From positions 1-64,000 of the forward strand of contig JAJAGP010003256.1 of NCBI GenBank assembly GCA_025084515.1: 64,000 nt of DNA, written 5' to 3'. The stretch is from Ancistrus triradiatus. Lineage: Eukaryota; Chordata; Actinopteri; Siluriformes; Loricariidae. The translations under genes and the position numbers were made by a program. Below the pieces are notes generated by a model. That model was not told the origin of the DNA. It saw only the letters and a program-made list of their open reading frames with translations, and did no database searches. This document shows, piece by piece, positions 32,206 to 43,849 of this stretch. Within the stretch, counting starts at the first letter, position 1, and the number at the start of each line of letters is the position of its first letter.

Positions 32206-34721
32206 GGCCGTTTCTCAATACTTCTCTGTACTTGTGTTCTCATGTACTTGTGAAACATCATCAATCGCAGCCCAAGTACTGTTCCATTTCCAAGTTCGCA
32301 TCTAACCAAATACGCTCCAAATCCCCGGATGTGTTCTCGATCCGCCCATATTATCAAGGATGCATCGAAGCAGACTTGTGCGGACTTGAACAGCGAAATA
32401 TCCCACAATGCATTGCCGGCTCGGTAATGCCGGATGAGAGAACTCCCAACTGGATGTATCATTTCTAAAGTAATACTGTTATTTTGTCACAAAATGAAGT
32501 TATAAGATTTTTTTTAGACGAGAATGTAGCTGTTTAAAATTCAACTATGCGGTCAGTTTATCAAGATAAAGCTTACATAAAAAAAAATGCTCAAACGATT
32601 TCGGGAGATGTGACGGGGGAAGCTATTAACGTATTTATTATGCATTATATGCGTTATTTGTTCAGCCTGTATTTAAATATGAATTGTCTGATATATAAAT
32701 TGAAGTTCATTAATTAAATTCCCTTCTAAATCAGACTTTTTGGTGTGCTGGGCATATGTTTGGAAGGTTTTTATTTATGCTTAAATGAGATCGGTCCGTT
32801 GTTACACGTAGTTAGATTAAACTGTTTAATGGGAAAGTAAAAGAACTGAGACACTTCTCTTCCACCACTGACAGGCTTTATACAAGATGTTTTAGGATTT
32901 TATCAACAGTCCGTATGAAAAAAAGTTTGTGGGCACCCCCAATAATTTTCATGATTTCTTTATAAATCATTGGTTGTCCAGCTCAGCAATTTCAGGTAAA
33001 TATATCATATAGCAGATGAACACCGTGATATTTGAGAAGTGAAATTAAGTTTATAAGTTTTACAGAAAGTGTGCAGTAATTATTCAAACTAAATTAGGCA
33101 GGTGCATAAATTTGGGCACCCTTGTCATTTGAATACCTTTAGCACTAATTATGAGAACACAAAATTTGTTTTGTAAGCTCATTGACCCTTGATCTACATA
33201 CACAAGTGAATCCAACTATGAGAAAGTGTTAAGGTGGCCAATTGGAAGTTTTTCTCCTCTTTGTATCTTCTCTGAAGAGTGGCAACATGGGAGCCTCAAA
33301 ACAACTCTCAAATGGCCTGAAAACAAAGGCTGTTCAACATCATGGTTCAGGGAAAGGGAAAAGCTCTCTCCAGAGATTTCAGCTGTCAGTTTCCACTGTG
33401 AGGAACATAGTGAGGCAATGGAAGACCACAGGCAAGGTTAGTTAAGGAACTCCCGAGTGGAGACCAAGAAGACCAAGAAAAAAATCTCAGATAGGCAGAG
33501 GCGAATGGATGGTGAGAAAGTCCAGTCCTAGTCAAGCCACAGACCACCTCCAAAGACCTACAAACCTCATCTTGCTGCAGATGGTGTTTCACTGTTCATC
33601 GTTCAACTATACAGCGCACTTGCACAAGGAGAGGTTGTATGGGAGAGTAATGCAGAAGAAGCCTTTTCTGCAGGACACGCCACAAACAGAGTCACTTGAG
33701 GTGTGCTACAGCACATTTGGACAAATCCAGCTTCATTTCGGAATAAAGTTGCGTTGTGTACTGATTAATCTAAAATTGAGTTATTGGACATAAACAAGGA
33801 GCGGAAAAAGAACACAGCATTCCCAAGACAAACACTTGCTACCCCACAGTTAAAATTTTGGTGGCGGTTCCATCATGCTGTGGGGACTGTGTGGCCAGTG
33901 CAGGTACTAGGAAATCTTTGTTTTAAAGTTGAGGGTCGCATGATGGATTCCAGTTAATATCTCCCAGATTGTTGAGAACAAGTTCAAAGAATCAGTGACA
34001 AAGTTTGCACCGAGGGGGCCAACGACCCCAAACCCTGCTCAAAAATCTACTAAGGCATTTCATGCAGAGGAACCAGTACAACGTTCTGGAATGGCCACCT
34101 CATGTCCTCAGACATGAATATTACTGAAAATGTGGGCTGTTGTCCATGCTCGGAAAACCATCAAACCTGACTGAACTGGAGATGTTTCCAAAGAAGAATG
34201 GTCCAAAGCACCTTCAACCAGAATCCAGACTGAAAGCTGTAGGAAGCGTTTAGCGGCTGTTATTTCTACAAAAGGAGGATCTACTAAATTTTGATGTAAT
34301 TTTTCTGTTGGGGTGCCCAAATTTATGCACCTGCCTAATTTTGTTTGAATAATTACTGCACACTTTCTGTAAATCCTATAAACTTCATTTCACTTCTCAA
34401 ATTTGAAGTTTATAGGATTTACAGTTCTGTGTTCATCTGCTATATGATATATTTAACTCAAGTTGCTGGTCTGAACAACCAATGATTTATCAACTAAAAT
34501 CATGAAAACTATCGGGGGTGCCCAAACTTTTTCATACGACTGTATGTGTAGAAAGTAAACCGTGTTGTCTCCATAGCCAAGTACGCTGCTGTTCCAATTG
34601 TAGAATAACCGAACTGTGTTCTCCCGTTCTCAGGAGTATGTACTCGCAAGTCGAACTTCCTAGTACAGACTTAGGAAGTACGCAAGTCCGTACTTCGCGT
34701 ACTTGGTATTGAGAAACGGCC
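32206..34721. mobile_element. Harbinger-like MITE inside L1 RT
   Basis: Perfect 16 bp inverted ends, GGCCGTTTCTCAATAC and GTATTGAGAAACGGCC, flanked by the 3 bp duplication TCT (32203-32205 and 34722-34724). Removing it restores the RT reading frame from HKIS to LYADD. A 3 bp duplication and GGCC ends fit PIF/Harbinger, though the usual target is TWA. Without the internal Tc1 it is about 0.88 kb and non-coding, with many GTACTTGC-like subterminal motifs in both orientations. Confidence 0.85.
32907..34542 (+). mobile_element. Tc1/mariner element (copy 2), inside the MITE
   Basis: Same family as 2903-4481. It begins CAGTCCGTATGAAAAAAAGT and ends CTTTTTCATACGACTG, then TA. The transposase fragments keep the same order (HTH near 33.3-33.43 kb, C-terminal part near 34.1-34.3 kb) and are equally broken. 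A short inverted duplication of the terminal repeat sits near 34.40-34.43 kb. The left TA is altered to AA. Confidence 0.85.
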
Positions 34722-36643
34722 TCTCTGTATGCTGACGACCTTTTACTCCATGTTTGTAACCCCACTTCCTCCCTTCCCTGTGCTCTAGACATTTTTCATA
34801 AACTTGGCCAGCTATCAGGGTACAAACTGAATCTTCGAAAAAGTGAACTCTTCTTAATAAATCCAGCTGCTCTCACACTGCTCCTATCTTCATTCCCTTT
34901 TCAAGTTGCTCAAGGGAAACTAAGATACCTCGGTATTACATTCAGACACTCGTTTCAAAAATTATTTGAGGACAACTTTGTTCCATTGCTTGACAAGATC
35001 TCTTCTGATTTCAGAAGGTGGTCCTCTCTCCCCCTATCCCTCATTGGCCGCATTAATTTAATCGAAATGACTGTAATACCCAAGTTTGTATACCTGTTTC
35101 AACATATCCCTATCTTGGTTAGTAAAACCTTTTTTACTAAACTTGATGGCATTCTGACCCCTTTTATTTGGTGTGGCAAACCACCTCGTCTGAAACGGTC
35201 ATCACTTCAACTCCCAAAGGAGGATGGAGGATTGGCCCTACCCATTTTCAGACATTATTACTGGGCTTCTAATATTCATAAAATTGTTTACTGGATTGGA
35301 GATACACTTGTTCATGACTGCCCTCCGTGGGCTCAAATTGAACTCTCCTCCGTACAACATTCATTCCAATCTTTAATCTGTTCACACCTTCCAGTACCTG
35401 TCAAGTTTCTTCCCACCAACCCGATTGCTCGGAGCTCAATCAAAATTAGGATCCAATTTAGGAAATCATTTGCAACAGTGCAATTTACACACCCATTGCC
35501 CACAATTTTCAATTTCTCCCTGCTATTACAGATTTGGCTTTTCGTATATGGGCAGAGAATGGTATTAAAACTATTGTCGACTTGTATGTCGATGGCATTT
35601 TCCTATCTTTCTCAGCTTTAGCAGAGAAGTATGACTTGCCCACCACTCACTTATTCCATTTTTTCCAGGTCAGGCATTTCGTATCCCACCTTTTCCCCCA
35701 TTTTCTCTTCGGACAAGGTTGCCACTAACGTTTTAAAACTCTCGTGGGAACACGACTTGGATATGTCCATCCCAAATCAACAGTGGGCTCTCATTTTGAA
35801 TGGGATCCACTCTTCATCCATCTGTGCTAGACACTGTCTGATGCAGTTCAAGGTGGTGCACAGGCTTCATTTCACCAATGCCAAATTGGCAAGGTTATTT
35901 CCGGGCAGATCTGACGCCTGTGCCAGGTGTGGCCAGTCACCTGCAGATCAGTTACATATGTTCTGGAGCTGCAGCAGTTTATTGGTGTTTTGGTCAGGAA
36001 TTTTTTGTACGTTTTTGTACGTGCCCTGCAAATTCAGTTGGACACTAACCAAATTACAGCCCTCTTTGGGATTCCCACAAACACTTGTATTCCTAAGCCA
36101 AAACGACGAATAATTGCCTTTGGTACCTTTCTGGCTAGATGGGCTATCCTTTTGAAGTGGAAACACTCCTCTCCACCTTCTCACAATTGGTGGCCCCAAG
36201 AGATTTTGGCCAATATTAAATTGGAGAAGCTGCGTTCCTATAAGACAGGGACTTTGCATTTATTTGACAAACATGGCTACCAGTCTTTAAGTAAATCGAG
36301 GGATGTACTATCACTAGAGGGACGAGTTATTTGTATTGGCGTGTGTGTTTGTGTGTGTGTGTCTGTGTGTTGGTGTGTGCTTTTTATGCATGTACCCTTT
36401 TACTTTTAATTTATTAAGTGTGTGCCTATTTCGTGTTTTAAGAGTTTAGGTATTTTGTAGGGTTGGTTATGCTTTCTCACTTTTTCTCTTTATATAATGT
36501 GGTCTTTCTATTATACACTAAAATTTGCTTGTATTCTATTGAACACATAACGGAAGATGTTTTACAACTTGACCATATGTGTACTGTTTAATAACACTGT
36601 TAAATTTCAATAAAGAGAATTGTTACAGGAATTTGCTAACTTT

Positions 36644-37345
36644 ATTTCCTGCTTAGTCCTTTCAACATATATGGCTTTAATTGTAGATTATTTCAATATT
36701 CACTTTGACAATGAGCAGGATCCGCTTAAAATTGCTTAAAATCCATAGGTATCACTCAGAACGTGATGGGTCCAACCAACTGCTGTAACCATACTTTAGA
36801 TCTAATATTAACATTTGGTATTAATATAGATAATCTTGAGGTTTTCCCGCAAAGTGATTTGATTTCAGATAACTATCTTTTAGTATTTGAGCCATCTCTA
36901 ATAAATCAAATCCTTCTGCCTTGTTATCACACCAAGCGCACTCACATCTGCTACTCCAGCTGCGTTTATTAAAAACCTAGCACACTTAAAATTTAATACA
37001 CCTATGGAACCTGATCATCTTGAATGTGTAAATGACCGATTAGAATGTGTCTTTCGCTCAACCCTGGATACGATTGCTCCTGCTAGGGTCAAACGCATTA
37101 GGGAAAAAAGGCAAGCACCTTAGTATAATGATCACACCCTTGTCTTAAAGCAAACAACGCGGTGCCTAGAGCGCAAGTGGTGACATAGTAAATTGGAGGT
37201 AGTTGAGACTGATTGGAGGGACAGCATGGCAGAGTATAAGCATGCCCTTACTAAAGCTAAAGCTGCATACTTCTCTTCAATCAGAGAGGAAAAATAAGAA
37301 TAATCCAAGATTTCTCTTTAATACAGTCTCCAAATTAACAGAAAA
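36644..37345 (+). pseudogene. L2 endonuclease C-terminus and EN-RT linker
   Basis: Continues the L2 ORF2 after the L1 insertion: VDYFNIHFDNEQDPLK (the GDFNIH block with G changed), CCNHTLDLILTFGINIDNLE (catalytic Asp region), PQSDLISDNYLLVF (SDH block, H to N), then MAEYKHALTKAKAAYFSSI and NNPRFLFNTVSKLTENP. The final SDH histidine is replaced here, so the nuclease is dead in addition to being frameshifted. Confidence 0.75.
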
Positions 37346-37660
37346 CCCTACATTCTCACGTTCTGTGTAATTTTAACAGTAATGATTTCATGACTTTCTT
37401 TAATGATAAGATAGAAAACTCGATGGTCATCACATCACCAAACTATTCAGCAACCTTCCAGATGCAGCACTAGTGAAGACATCCGTTTAATTTGCTGTAA
37501 ATCAAGATTAGAATCTTTTACCCCAATTACTAATACTGAACTATCCGCACTGATCAGCTCGTCTAAGTCATCAAACATGTTTATTAGATCCAATTCCTAC
37601 ATGTTTACTCAAATAAGTAATACCTAGCATTATACAGCCAGTGTTAGTTATTTTAAATTT

Positions 37661-37856
37661 ATTTACATTTTACAGCATTAGCAGACGCTAATTATGCGAG
37701 CGCGACTTACAATTGGGACAGTCTTACAATCCAAGCCATCGTGGGTTAAGGGCCTTGCTCAAAGACCCAACAGTGGCAGCTTGGCAGAGGTGGGATTTGA
37801 ACCCTGGACCTTCTGGTCCATAGCCCAGTACCTTAACCGCTAGGTTACCACAGTCC
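37661..37856 (-). mobile_element. tRNA-derived SINE
   Basis: On the minus strand it starts with a tRNA-like head: A box TAGCGGTTAAGG and B box GGGTTCAAATCCC, correctly spaced for RNA polymerase III. The body follows (AAGCTGCCACTGTTGGGTCT, GGCCCTTAACCC) and the end is GCATTAG...TGTAAAATGTAAAT. It interrupts the L2 RT fingers region. Confidence 0.85.
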
Positions 37857-37887
37857 CTTTTATTCCCCTACCACAGCTAAACCATTC

Positions 37888-39335
37888 ATCCCTTACCTTT
37901 AGTTATGTGCCCAAATCCTTTAAGTGTGCCGTTATCAAACCACTCATTAAAAAAGCCAATCTTGACCCTTGTGTGATATACAATTATAGACCAATTTCAA
38001 ATCTACCGTTTCTCTCCAAAATCTTAGAAAAAGCCGTCTATCAGCAGCTCTGCAGTTACCTCCAAAGGAATGAAATTTATGAAACATTTCAGTCTGGCTT
38101 CAGGCCCCATCATAGAACTGAAACGGCATTAATTAGGGTACTAAATGACTTGCTAATGTCCTCAGATAAGGGATGTGTTTCTTTTCTTGTTCTGTTAGAT
38201 TTAAGTGCAGCAATTGACACTATAGATCATGATGTTTTACTAAACAGACTAGAAAATACTGTAGGTATTAAGGGATTGGCACTTTCTTGGTTTAATCCTA
38301 CTTAACCGACAGGTACCAGCCAAGTTGTTCATGTAAATAATCTAAGGTCTAAGTCTCAAAAGTGAAGTATGGCGTGCCTCAATGGTCAATGCTTGGTTCG
38401 CTTTTATTCTCTCGTACATGTTGCCAATAGGCTCAATTATTCGTAACAATGGCATTAGTTTCCACTGGCTATGCAGATGATACCAAGCTGTACTTATCAG
38501 CCAAACCAAATGACAGCCTTACAATCAAAAAGGACTATTTTGAGGACAAAAGATTGGATGTCATTTATTTTCTCTTAATTAACTCAGACATTGGGCTGCC
38601 AATGTCTTCATGTGATCACTAATTACATTTCTGTTTTCTCTCAGAGCTGTGATCCGGTACCAGTTCCCACCCCACACATGATGTTCATCCGCTGCAGCTT
38701 CACTCAAGCTGCTTCCGTCATCAGCTCCAGCCCCCATCATACCCAGTCCATTTAATGCTGATGCGCATATTTCACATTTTATTTGAACTATGACTCCATG
38801 ACTTTAGTTTCATTCTTAGATTTATCATCTACGCCACCCAAGGAGTTGGGTCCTTTTTGAGTCTTGGTCCTCCCAAGGTTCTTTCTCATAACACTTAGGG
38901 AGTTTTTCCTTGCCACTGTCGCTCTAGGTTTGCTCAATTGGGATCGGACATAGATATTAGGGATAATCTAAATTTGTAAAGTTGCTTTGAGCACAATGCT
39001 CCATTGTAAAAAGCGCTATATAAATAGATCTGACTGACTTGACTTTACGTTACTGGATGCTCTAGTAAATATATAAATAAACTTCAATTAGTTTTCAGAA
39101 TGCAGCTGCCCGAGTGCTAACTCAAATTAGAAAATTTGATCATATCACTCCTGTTCTATCATCACTACACTGGTTACCAGTTAAATTCCGTATTGATTAC
39201 AAAATACTTCTTATAACTTATAAAGCTCTACATGGGCCTGACCCCCCACATTATCTGAGTGAACACGTGGGAGTCTTACAATCCAGTCGTCTTACTTCGT
39301 CCGCGGGTGCAGGACTTTTAGTTCCTAGAATTTAA
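37888..39335 (+). pseudogene. L2 reverse transcriptase and C-terminus, broken
   Basis: FSYVPKSFKCAVIKPLIKKA, then YRPISNLPFLSKILEKAVYQ, motif A region VSFLVLLDLSAAIDTIDHDV (the usual AAFD is AAID), motif C GYADDTKLYLSAKPND near 38.47-38.51 kb (YADD intact), then after the nested tail insertion the C-terminal LQNAAARVLTQ.RKFDHITP and SSLHWLPVKFRIDYKILLIT. Stops near 38.30 kb and frameshifts break it. The open part 37907-38305 has 132 codons. Confidence 0.82.
38585..39044 (+). mobile_element. L2 3' end nested inside L2 RT
   Basis: Contains the full L2 3' untranslated block (CACATGATGTTCATCCGCTG, TCTACGCCACCCAAGGAGTT, TAGATATTAGGGATAATCTA) and the terminal CTGACTGACTTGACTT. RT coding sequence lies on both sides. 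It is a 5'-truncated insertion of a close relative of its host element. Confidence 0.75.
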
Positions 39336-40704
39336 AAAAAAAAAAAAAAATCACAGCAGGCTTTTCATACATGGCCACCCAACTATGGAATAAACTTCCC
39401 CACTTTTTCGAGACTCAGACACTCTCCAAAATTTTTAAGCTTAGGCTAAATAAAGACGTACTTATTTCCGAAGGGTTTTTTTGACTAGATTTAGAAATGG
39501 GATGCATGGCTCGGGTCACTGGGGCCGGAGTCTGGAGTCATGTCCGGCCTGCCTGACTTGTCCGTTTAGCCAAGGTGTCGGGTGGGCGGTCTGGCTGAAC
39601 TGGGCTTCGGTCCTCTTGATCTTTGACTTGTGCATCCTTGCCTTAGACTAAGAGCAGAGCTGGGGGTTCATAGTCAAAGAGTTATGGTGATCAGAGACGT
39701 TGGGTTTGCTGTCTGCCTCCCGTGGGGTTGCCAATGTCTCATGTGATCCCTCTTGGCTGTGTTACCTACCAGTTCTCCTCTTTCTAGCTGTGCTGCTACT
39801 GCTAATGCTGCTAGGGTCTCATGCTTACACTTGGCATCAGTGTGATTGTTAATAGACACTGTGCTCTTAGTCATAACTAATTACGTTTTCCCACACATCC
39901 CCACACATGATGTTCATCCGCTGCAGCTTCACTCAAGTTGCTTCCGTCATCAGCTCCAGCCCCACCATACCCAGGCCACACCAGAGGACAGTAACCCTCA
40001 CCCTCCTCCGGTTGGCTGAGGTCGAAGTGCCACCAAGGACTTTCCTGCTTAGACTCAGGATCCTAGAGTAATTGTGTATCAGACTACTTAATGCCGATGT
40101 GCATATTTCACATTTTATTTGAACTTTGACTCCATGACTTTACTTTCAATCTTAGATTTACCATCTACGCCGCCAAAGGAGTTCAGGTGCATTTTTTGAG
40201 TCTTGGTCCTCCCAAGGTTTCTTCCTGATAACACTTAGGGAGTTTCTTTCTTGCCACTGTCGCCCTCAATTTGGGATTGGACGTAGATATTAGGAAATAA
40301 TGTAAAATTGTAAAGTTACTTTGAGACAATGCTCTATTGTAAAAAGTGCTATACAAATAAATCTAACTTGACTTGACTAGTGCTGCATCTGGAAGGTTGC
40401 TGAATAGTTTGCTCCATTGTAAAAAGCACTCCATAAATGCATCTGACTTGACTTGACTAATGACTGCAATGCAAGACACACACCGTCATGGCCGACTATG
40501 TTTCAGCGTATTTCTTCCAGACTTATTGCAATTACACGTTTTTTTGACATAATTTCACACAAAACTCCAAACATGGGAGTAAATAAATTTAATTCAACCA
40601 TGTGATGTTCGTTTAAACTCACCTGTGGCAATTAACTGAAACCAGATAAATAGGAATCTAAGTAGACTCAACCTTTGCATTTTGTGTCTGTGGGTGCCAC
40701 AATA

Positions 40705-41506
40705 CAGTTGTCCTTGAAAGTTTGTGAACCCTTTAGAATTTTCCATATTTCTGCATAAACATGGGCAAAAACATCATCAGATATAACAACATCAGATTTT
40801 CACTTTTTTCAAGTCCTAAAAGTAAATGAAGAGAACCCAGTTAAACAAATGAAGCAGAAATATTATACTTGGTCATTTATTTATTGACAAAATGATCAAA
40901 CATTACATATTAGTGAATGGCAGAAGTATGTGAGCCTTTGTTTTCAGTATCTGGTGTGATCTTTGTTGTGTGAGGGTAACAATGGTTTCGAATTTCCTCC
41001 ATTTGTACACAATCTGTCTGACTGTGGATTGGTGGAGTCCAAACTCTTTAGAGATGGTTTTGTAACCTTTTCCAGCCTGATGAGCATCAACAGCTCTTTT
41101 TCTGAGCTCCTCAGAAATCTCCTCTCCTGTTCGTGCCATGATACACTTCCACAAACATGTGTTGTGAAGAGCAGGATTTGATAGATCCCTGTTCTTTAAA
41201 TAAAACAGGGTGCCCACTCACACCTGATTGACATCCCACTGACTGAAACACCTGACTCTAATTTCACCTTCAAATTAACTGCTAATCCTAGAGGTTTGCA
41301 TACTTTTGCCACTCACTAATATGTAATACTGGATCATTTTCCTCATTCAATAAATGACCAAGTATAATATTTTTGTCTCATTTGTTTAACTCAGTTCTCT
41401 TTATCTACTTTTAAGACTTGTGTGAAAATCTGATGATGTTTTAAGTCATAGTTATGCAGAAATATAGAAATATTCTAAAGTGTTCAGAAACTTTCATGCA
41501 CCACTG
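40705..41506 (-). mobile_element. Internally deleted Tc1 copy (MITE-like)
   Basis: Inserted in the left part of the Tc1 pair, with TA duplicated on both sides (40703-40704, 41507-41508). The host sequence reads GGTGCCACAA and then AGTATGGAG. Both terminal repeats of the 20.2-21.9 kb family are present. Between them on the minus strand remains only the transposase N-terminus, with RKRAVDAHQAGKGYKTISKE and FGLHQSTVRQIVYKWRKF (HTH). About half the normal length is missing. Confidence 0.87.
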
Positions 41507-42689
41507 TAAGTATGGAGAACGGAAAGAGTAGAAGATAACTGTCTGAGGACTTGAGAACAAAAATTATGGAAAAATATCAACAATCTCAAGGTTACATCTC
41601 ACGTCCATCCAAGGTTACATCAACAATCTCAAGTCCATCTCCAGAGATCGTGATGTTCCTTTGTCCACGGTGTGCAACATGATCAAGAAGTTTATAACCC
41701 ATGGCACTGTAGCCAATCTCCCTGGATCTGGACGGAAGAGAAAAATTGATGAAAGGTTGCAACGTAGCATAGTCCGGATGGTGGATAAACAGCCCAGGCA
41801 AGTTCCAAAGAAATGTAAGCTGTCCTGCAGGCTCTGGGTGCATCAGTGTCAACTATCCATCGACAGTTGAATGAAATGAAAAGCAATGACAGGAGACCCA
41901 GGAGGACCCCACTGCTGACAGAAAGACAAAAAAAACTAGACTGCAGTTTCCCAGAATGTACGCGTGTAAGCCAAAATCCTTCTGGGAAAATGTCTTTTGG
42001 ACAGATGAGACTAAGACAGAGCTTTTTAGTGAAGCATATCATTTTACTGTTTACCAAAAATGGAAATAAGGCCTACAAAGAAAGGAACACAGTACCTACA
42101 GTCCAATATGATAGAGGTTCGAAAATTTTTTGGGGTTGCTTTGCTGCCTCTGGCACTGGGTGCCTTGACTGTGTGCAAGGCATCATGAAATCTGAAGATT
42201 ACCAAAGGATTTTAGGTCGCAATGTAGGGCCCAGTGTCAGAAAGCTGGGTTTGCGTCCTAGGTCATCTTCCAGGAGGACAATGACCCCAAGCATTCTTCA
42301 AAAAGCACCCTGAAATGGATGGAAACAAAGCACTGGAGAGTGCTGGAGTGGCCAGAAATAAGGAGAGAACATATGTGGAAAGATGTTAAAATTGATGTTG
42401 GGAGAAGGCACCCTTCAAATATGAGAGACCTGGAGCAGTTTGCAAAAGTGGTCTAAAATTCCATTTGAGAGGTATAAAAAGCTTGTTGATGTTTACAGAA
42501 AGCGATTGATCTCAGTTAACTTTTTTTCCAACGGGTATGCAACCAAATATTAAGTTGAGGGTGCCAATAGTTCTAGTGTGAAATTATATCAATTAAGGCT
42601 TTCTTACTCTGTTTTTTGTGTTATTCCACATGTTGATTTCCTTTGTGTATTGAAACAACAAAAAAAAAAAACAAATTTGACAATTTCAC

Positions 42690-43177
42690 ACAACACTCCA
42701 AAAATGGGCTAGAAAAAATTATTGGCACCTTTTCAAAATTGTGGGAAAATAACTTTGTTTCAAGCATGTGATGCTCGTTTAAACTCACCTGTGGCAAGTA
42801 ACAGATGAGGGCAATATAAAAAAAATCACACACCTGAAACCAGATAAAAAAGGAGAAGTTGACTCAATCTTTGCATTTGCAAACGAGTGGTCTAAAATTC
42901 CAGTTGAGAGGTGTAAAAAGCTTGTTGATGTTTATAGAAAGCGATTGATTTCAGTTATTTTTTTCCAAAGAGTGTGCAACTAAATATTAAGTTGAGGGTG
43001 CCAACAATTCTGTTGTGAAATTATATCAATGTTGGCTTGTTTGCTCTGTTTTTTTTGTGTTATTCCAATGCACACAATGGAAATGAGCATGTGTATAACA
43101 AAACATATGTAATTGAAATAACTATACTACATTTTCTGGAAGAATTTCAGGGGTGCCAACACCTTCGGCCATGACTG
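42690..43177 (+). mobile_element. Short internally deleted Tc1 copy
   Basis: CACAACACTCCAAAAATGGG and TGATGCTCGTTTAAACTCAC repeat the left region at 40.55-40.63 kb. Then GTGGTCTAAAATTCCAGTTG and AAAGCGATTGATTTCAGTTA repeat 42.45-42.52 kb. The join keeps both ends and drops the centre, the usual MITE structure. It immediately follows the longer copy. Confidence 0.75.
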
Positions 43178-43214
43178 TAGCTGAATACCGCTTTATATGC
43201 AAAGAGAGACTTAC

Positions 43215-43274
43215 CCATATAGCCAGGTTTACTCTCTTGCCTGTGATGTTGAGTTTCTTTGTAAGGAAAGATGC
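43215..43274 (-). CDS. rab21: rab21 exon 2
   Basis: The 60 bp exon encodes the 20 residues ASFLTKKLNITGKRVNLAIW. This is the beta-2/beta-3 hairpin between switch I and the DTAGQE motif. The acceptor is TTTTTTTGTATAG (a good pyrimidine tract) and the donor is ATATGG|GTAAGTCTC. Both boundaries are phase 0. The residue T in LNITGK is G in mammalian RAB21 as I recall it; the rest agrees. A Tc1 end sits 37 bp beyond the donor. Confidence 0.96.
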
Positions 43275-43849
43275 CTATACAAAAAAAACACAGAAAACAA
43301 AAAAGAAAACCAAGCTGTATTTAAGTCTGAAATACAAGACACCATCCATGCTCTCATTATGGAAGTCAGTGATCTTGTGAAGAACAATATCAGATAAGCA
43401 GGACATAATGCAACGACACCCCATATTACACAGGCCATCCATAATTATTGATATCCCCACAGATAAGTAAAATAAGGTTCAAACATTAACTAGTTCATTC
43501 CTTTATGTTTAAAGACATTTCACCATTATGTAAATCACAACCTTTTCTTGACCGATTTTTTTTTTCAAGAATTAAAACTGTAAACAAACCAGGATGCAGA
43601 CGATCCTGTGTTATTAGCTGACTTATACAGTTCATGGGACACAGCAATGTGATTTCAGTCTGACTAGAGGCACATTCGACTACTAAGTGTAAATACATGC
43701 TGCTAAAATCTTATCAAGAAGCTCGAAAACACCAAGTGCAAACGGGGTCTTAGACTCACCAGTTCACATTCAAATTTTCAAAAATAAATGTTATATTTTT
43801 CTGAGGCAGGAAACGTTTGACCTCTGTCATTGCCAACAAAGGTTATATT
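43275..43849. other. rab21 intron 1, near exon 2
   Basis: Ordinary AT-rich intron. Small reading frames on both strands are not supported by any motif. No repeat recognised. Confidence 0.45.

Larger units (their letters stand above)
30160..36290 (+). pseudogene. L1 ORF2 (EN-RT-Cys-rich end), broken and interrupted
   Basis: Endonuclease: RYLQADVIFLQETHI (catalytic Glu), CLYAPTGDD and IIIGGDFNLVQN, up to about 30.9 kb. RT: KSPEPDGFTTEFY near 31.54 kb, PISLLNVDFKILSKVLASRL near 31.74 kb, VVSLDAEKAFDRVEW near 31.9 kb, HGTRQGCPLSPLLFNLAI near 32.1 kb. After the MITE comes LYADDLLLHV near 34.73-34.76 kb, with the catalytic YADD intact. The C-terminus holds a Cys-rich knuckle (CARCGQSPADQLHMFWSC near 35.92-35.97 kb). 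Several frameshifts separate the open segments (30302-30748, 30748-31137, 31171-31734, 34986-35621, 35631-36113, 35927-36409). Confidence 0.88.
29532..36625 (+). mobile_element. L1 (Tx1-like) retrotransposon, 5'-truncated
   Basis: Bounded by the 18 bp duplication CAGGAATTTGCTAACTTT (29514-29531 and 36626-36643). It begins inside ORF1 and ends with CAATAAAGAGAATTGTTA; AATAAA lies at about 36611. The poly-A tail is very short. ORF1 and ORF2 are in order on the plus strand. The RT region is split by a Harbinger-like MITE at 32206-34721. The element sits inside L2 endonuclease sequence and therefore post-dates it. Confidence 0.92.
28384..40457 (+). mobile_element. L2-type LINE, split by nested insertions
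   Basis: The longest L2 copy. ORF1 (28.38-28.9 kb), EN start (29.22-29.53 kb), a 7.1 kb L1 insertion (29532-36625), EN end and linker (36.64-37.35 kb), RT (37.89-39.34 kb) and 3' UTR with ACTTG-type tandem tails near 40.37 and 40.45 kb. A SINE (37661-37856) and another L2 3' end (38585-39044) interrupt the RT part. Without insertions it would be roughly 4.3 kb. Stops and frameshifts are scattered through all ORFs. It lies in rab21 intron 2. Confidence 0.85.
40483..43177 (+). mobile_element. Fused pair of Tc1 copies next to rab21 exon 2
   Basis: Left end ACCGTCATGGCCGACTATGT; right end CCTTCGGCCATGACTG followed by TA. Plus-strand transposase pieces: VPLSTVCNMIKKFITHG and GSGRKRK (HTH and hook, near 41.66-41.74 kb), STIHRQLNEMKSNDRRPRRT, the GRGS/IFWGCF block near 42.12 kb and RRTMTPSILQ near 42.28 kb (QDNDP block shifted). 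After the 3' region near 42.6 kb a second left terminal repeat starts (about 42690) and is followed by a short 3' part, so two copies are joined. The outer end lies 37 bp into intron 2 from the exon 2 donor. Confidence 0.82.

Noticed and set aside
34986..35621. Independent host gene with a 211-codon frame
   Set aside because: It is the RT C-terminal part of L1 ORF2, directly following the YADD block, and is bounded by the L1 target duplication.
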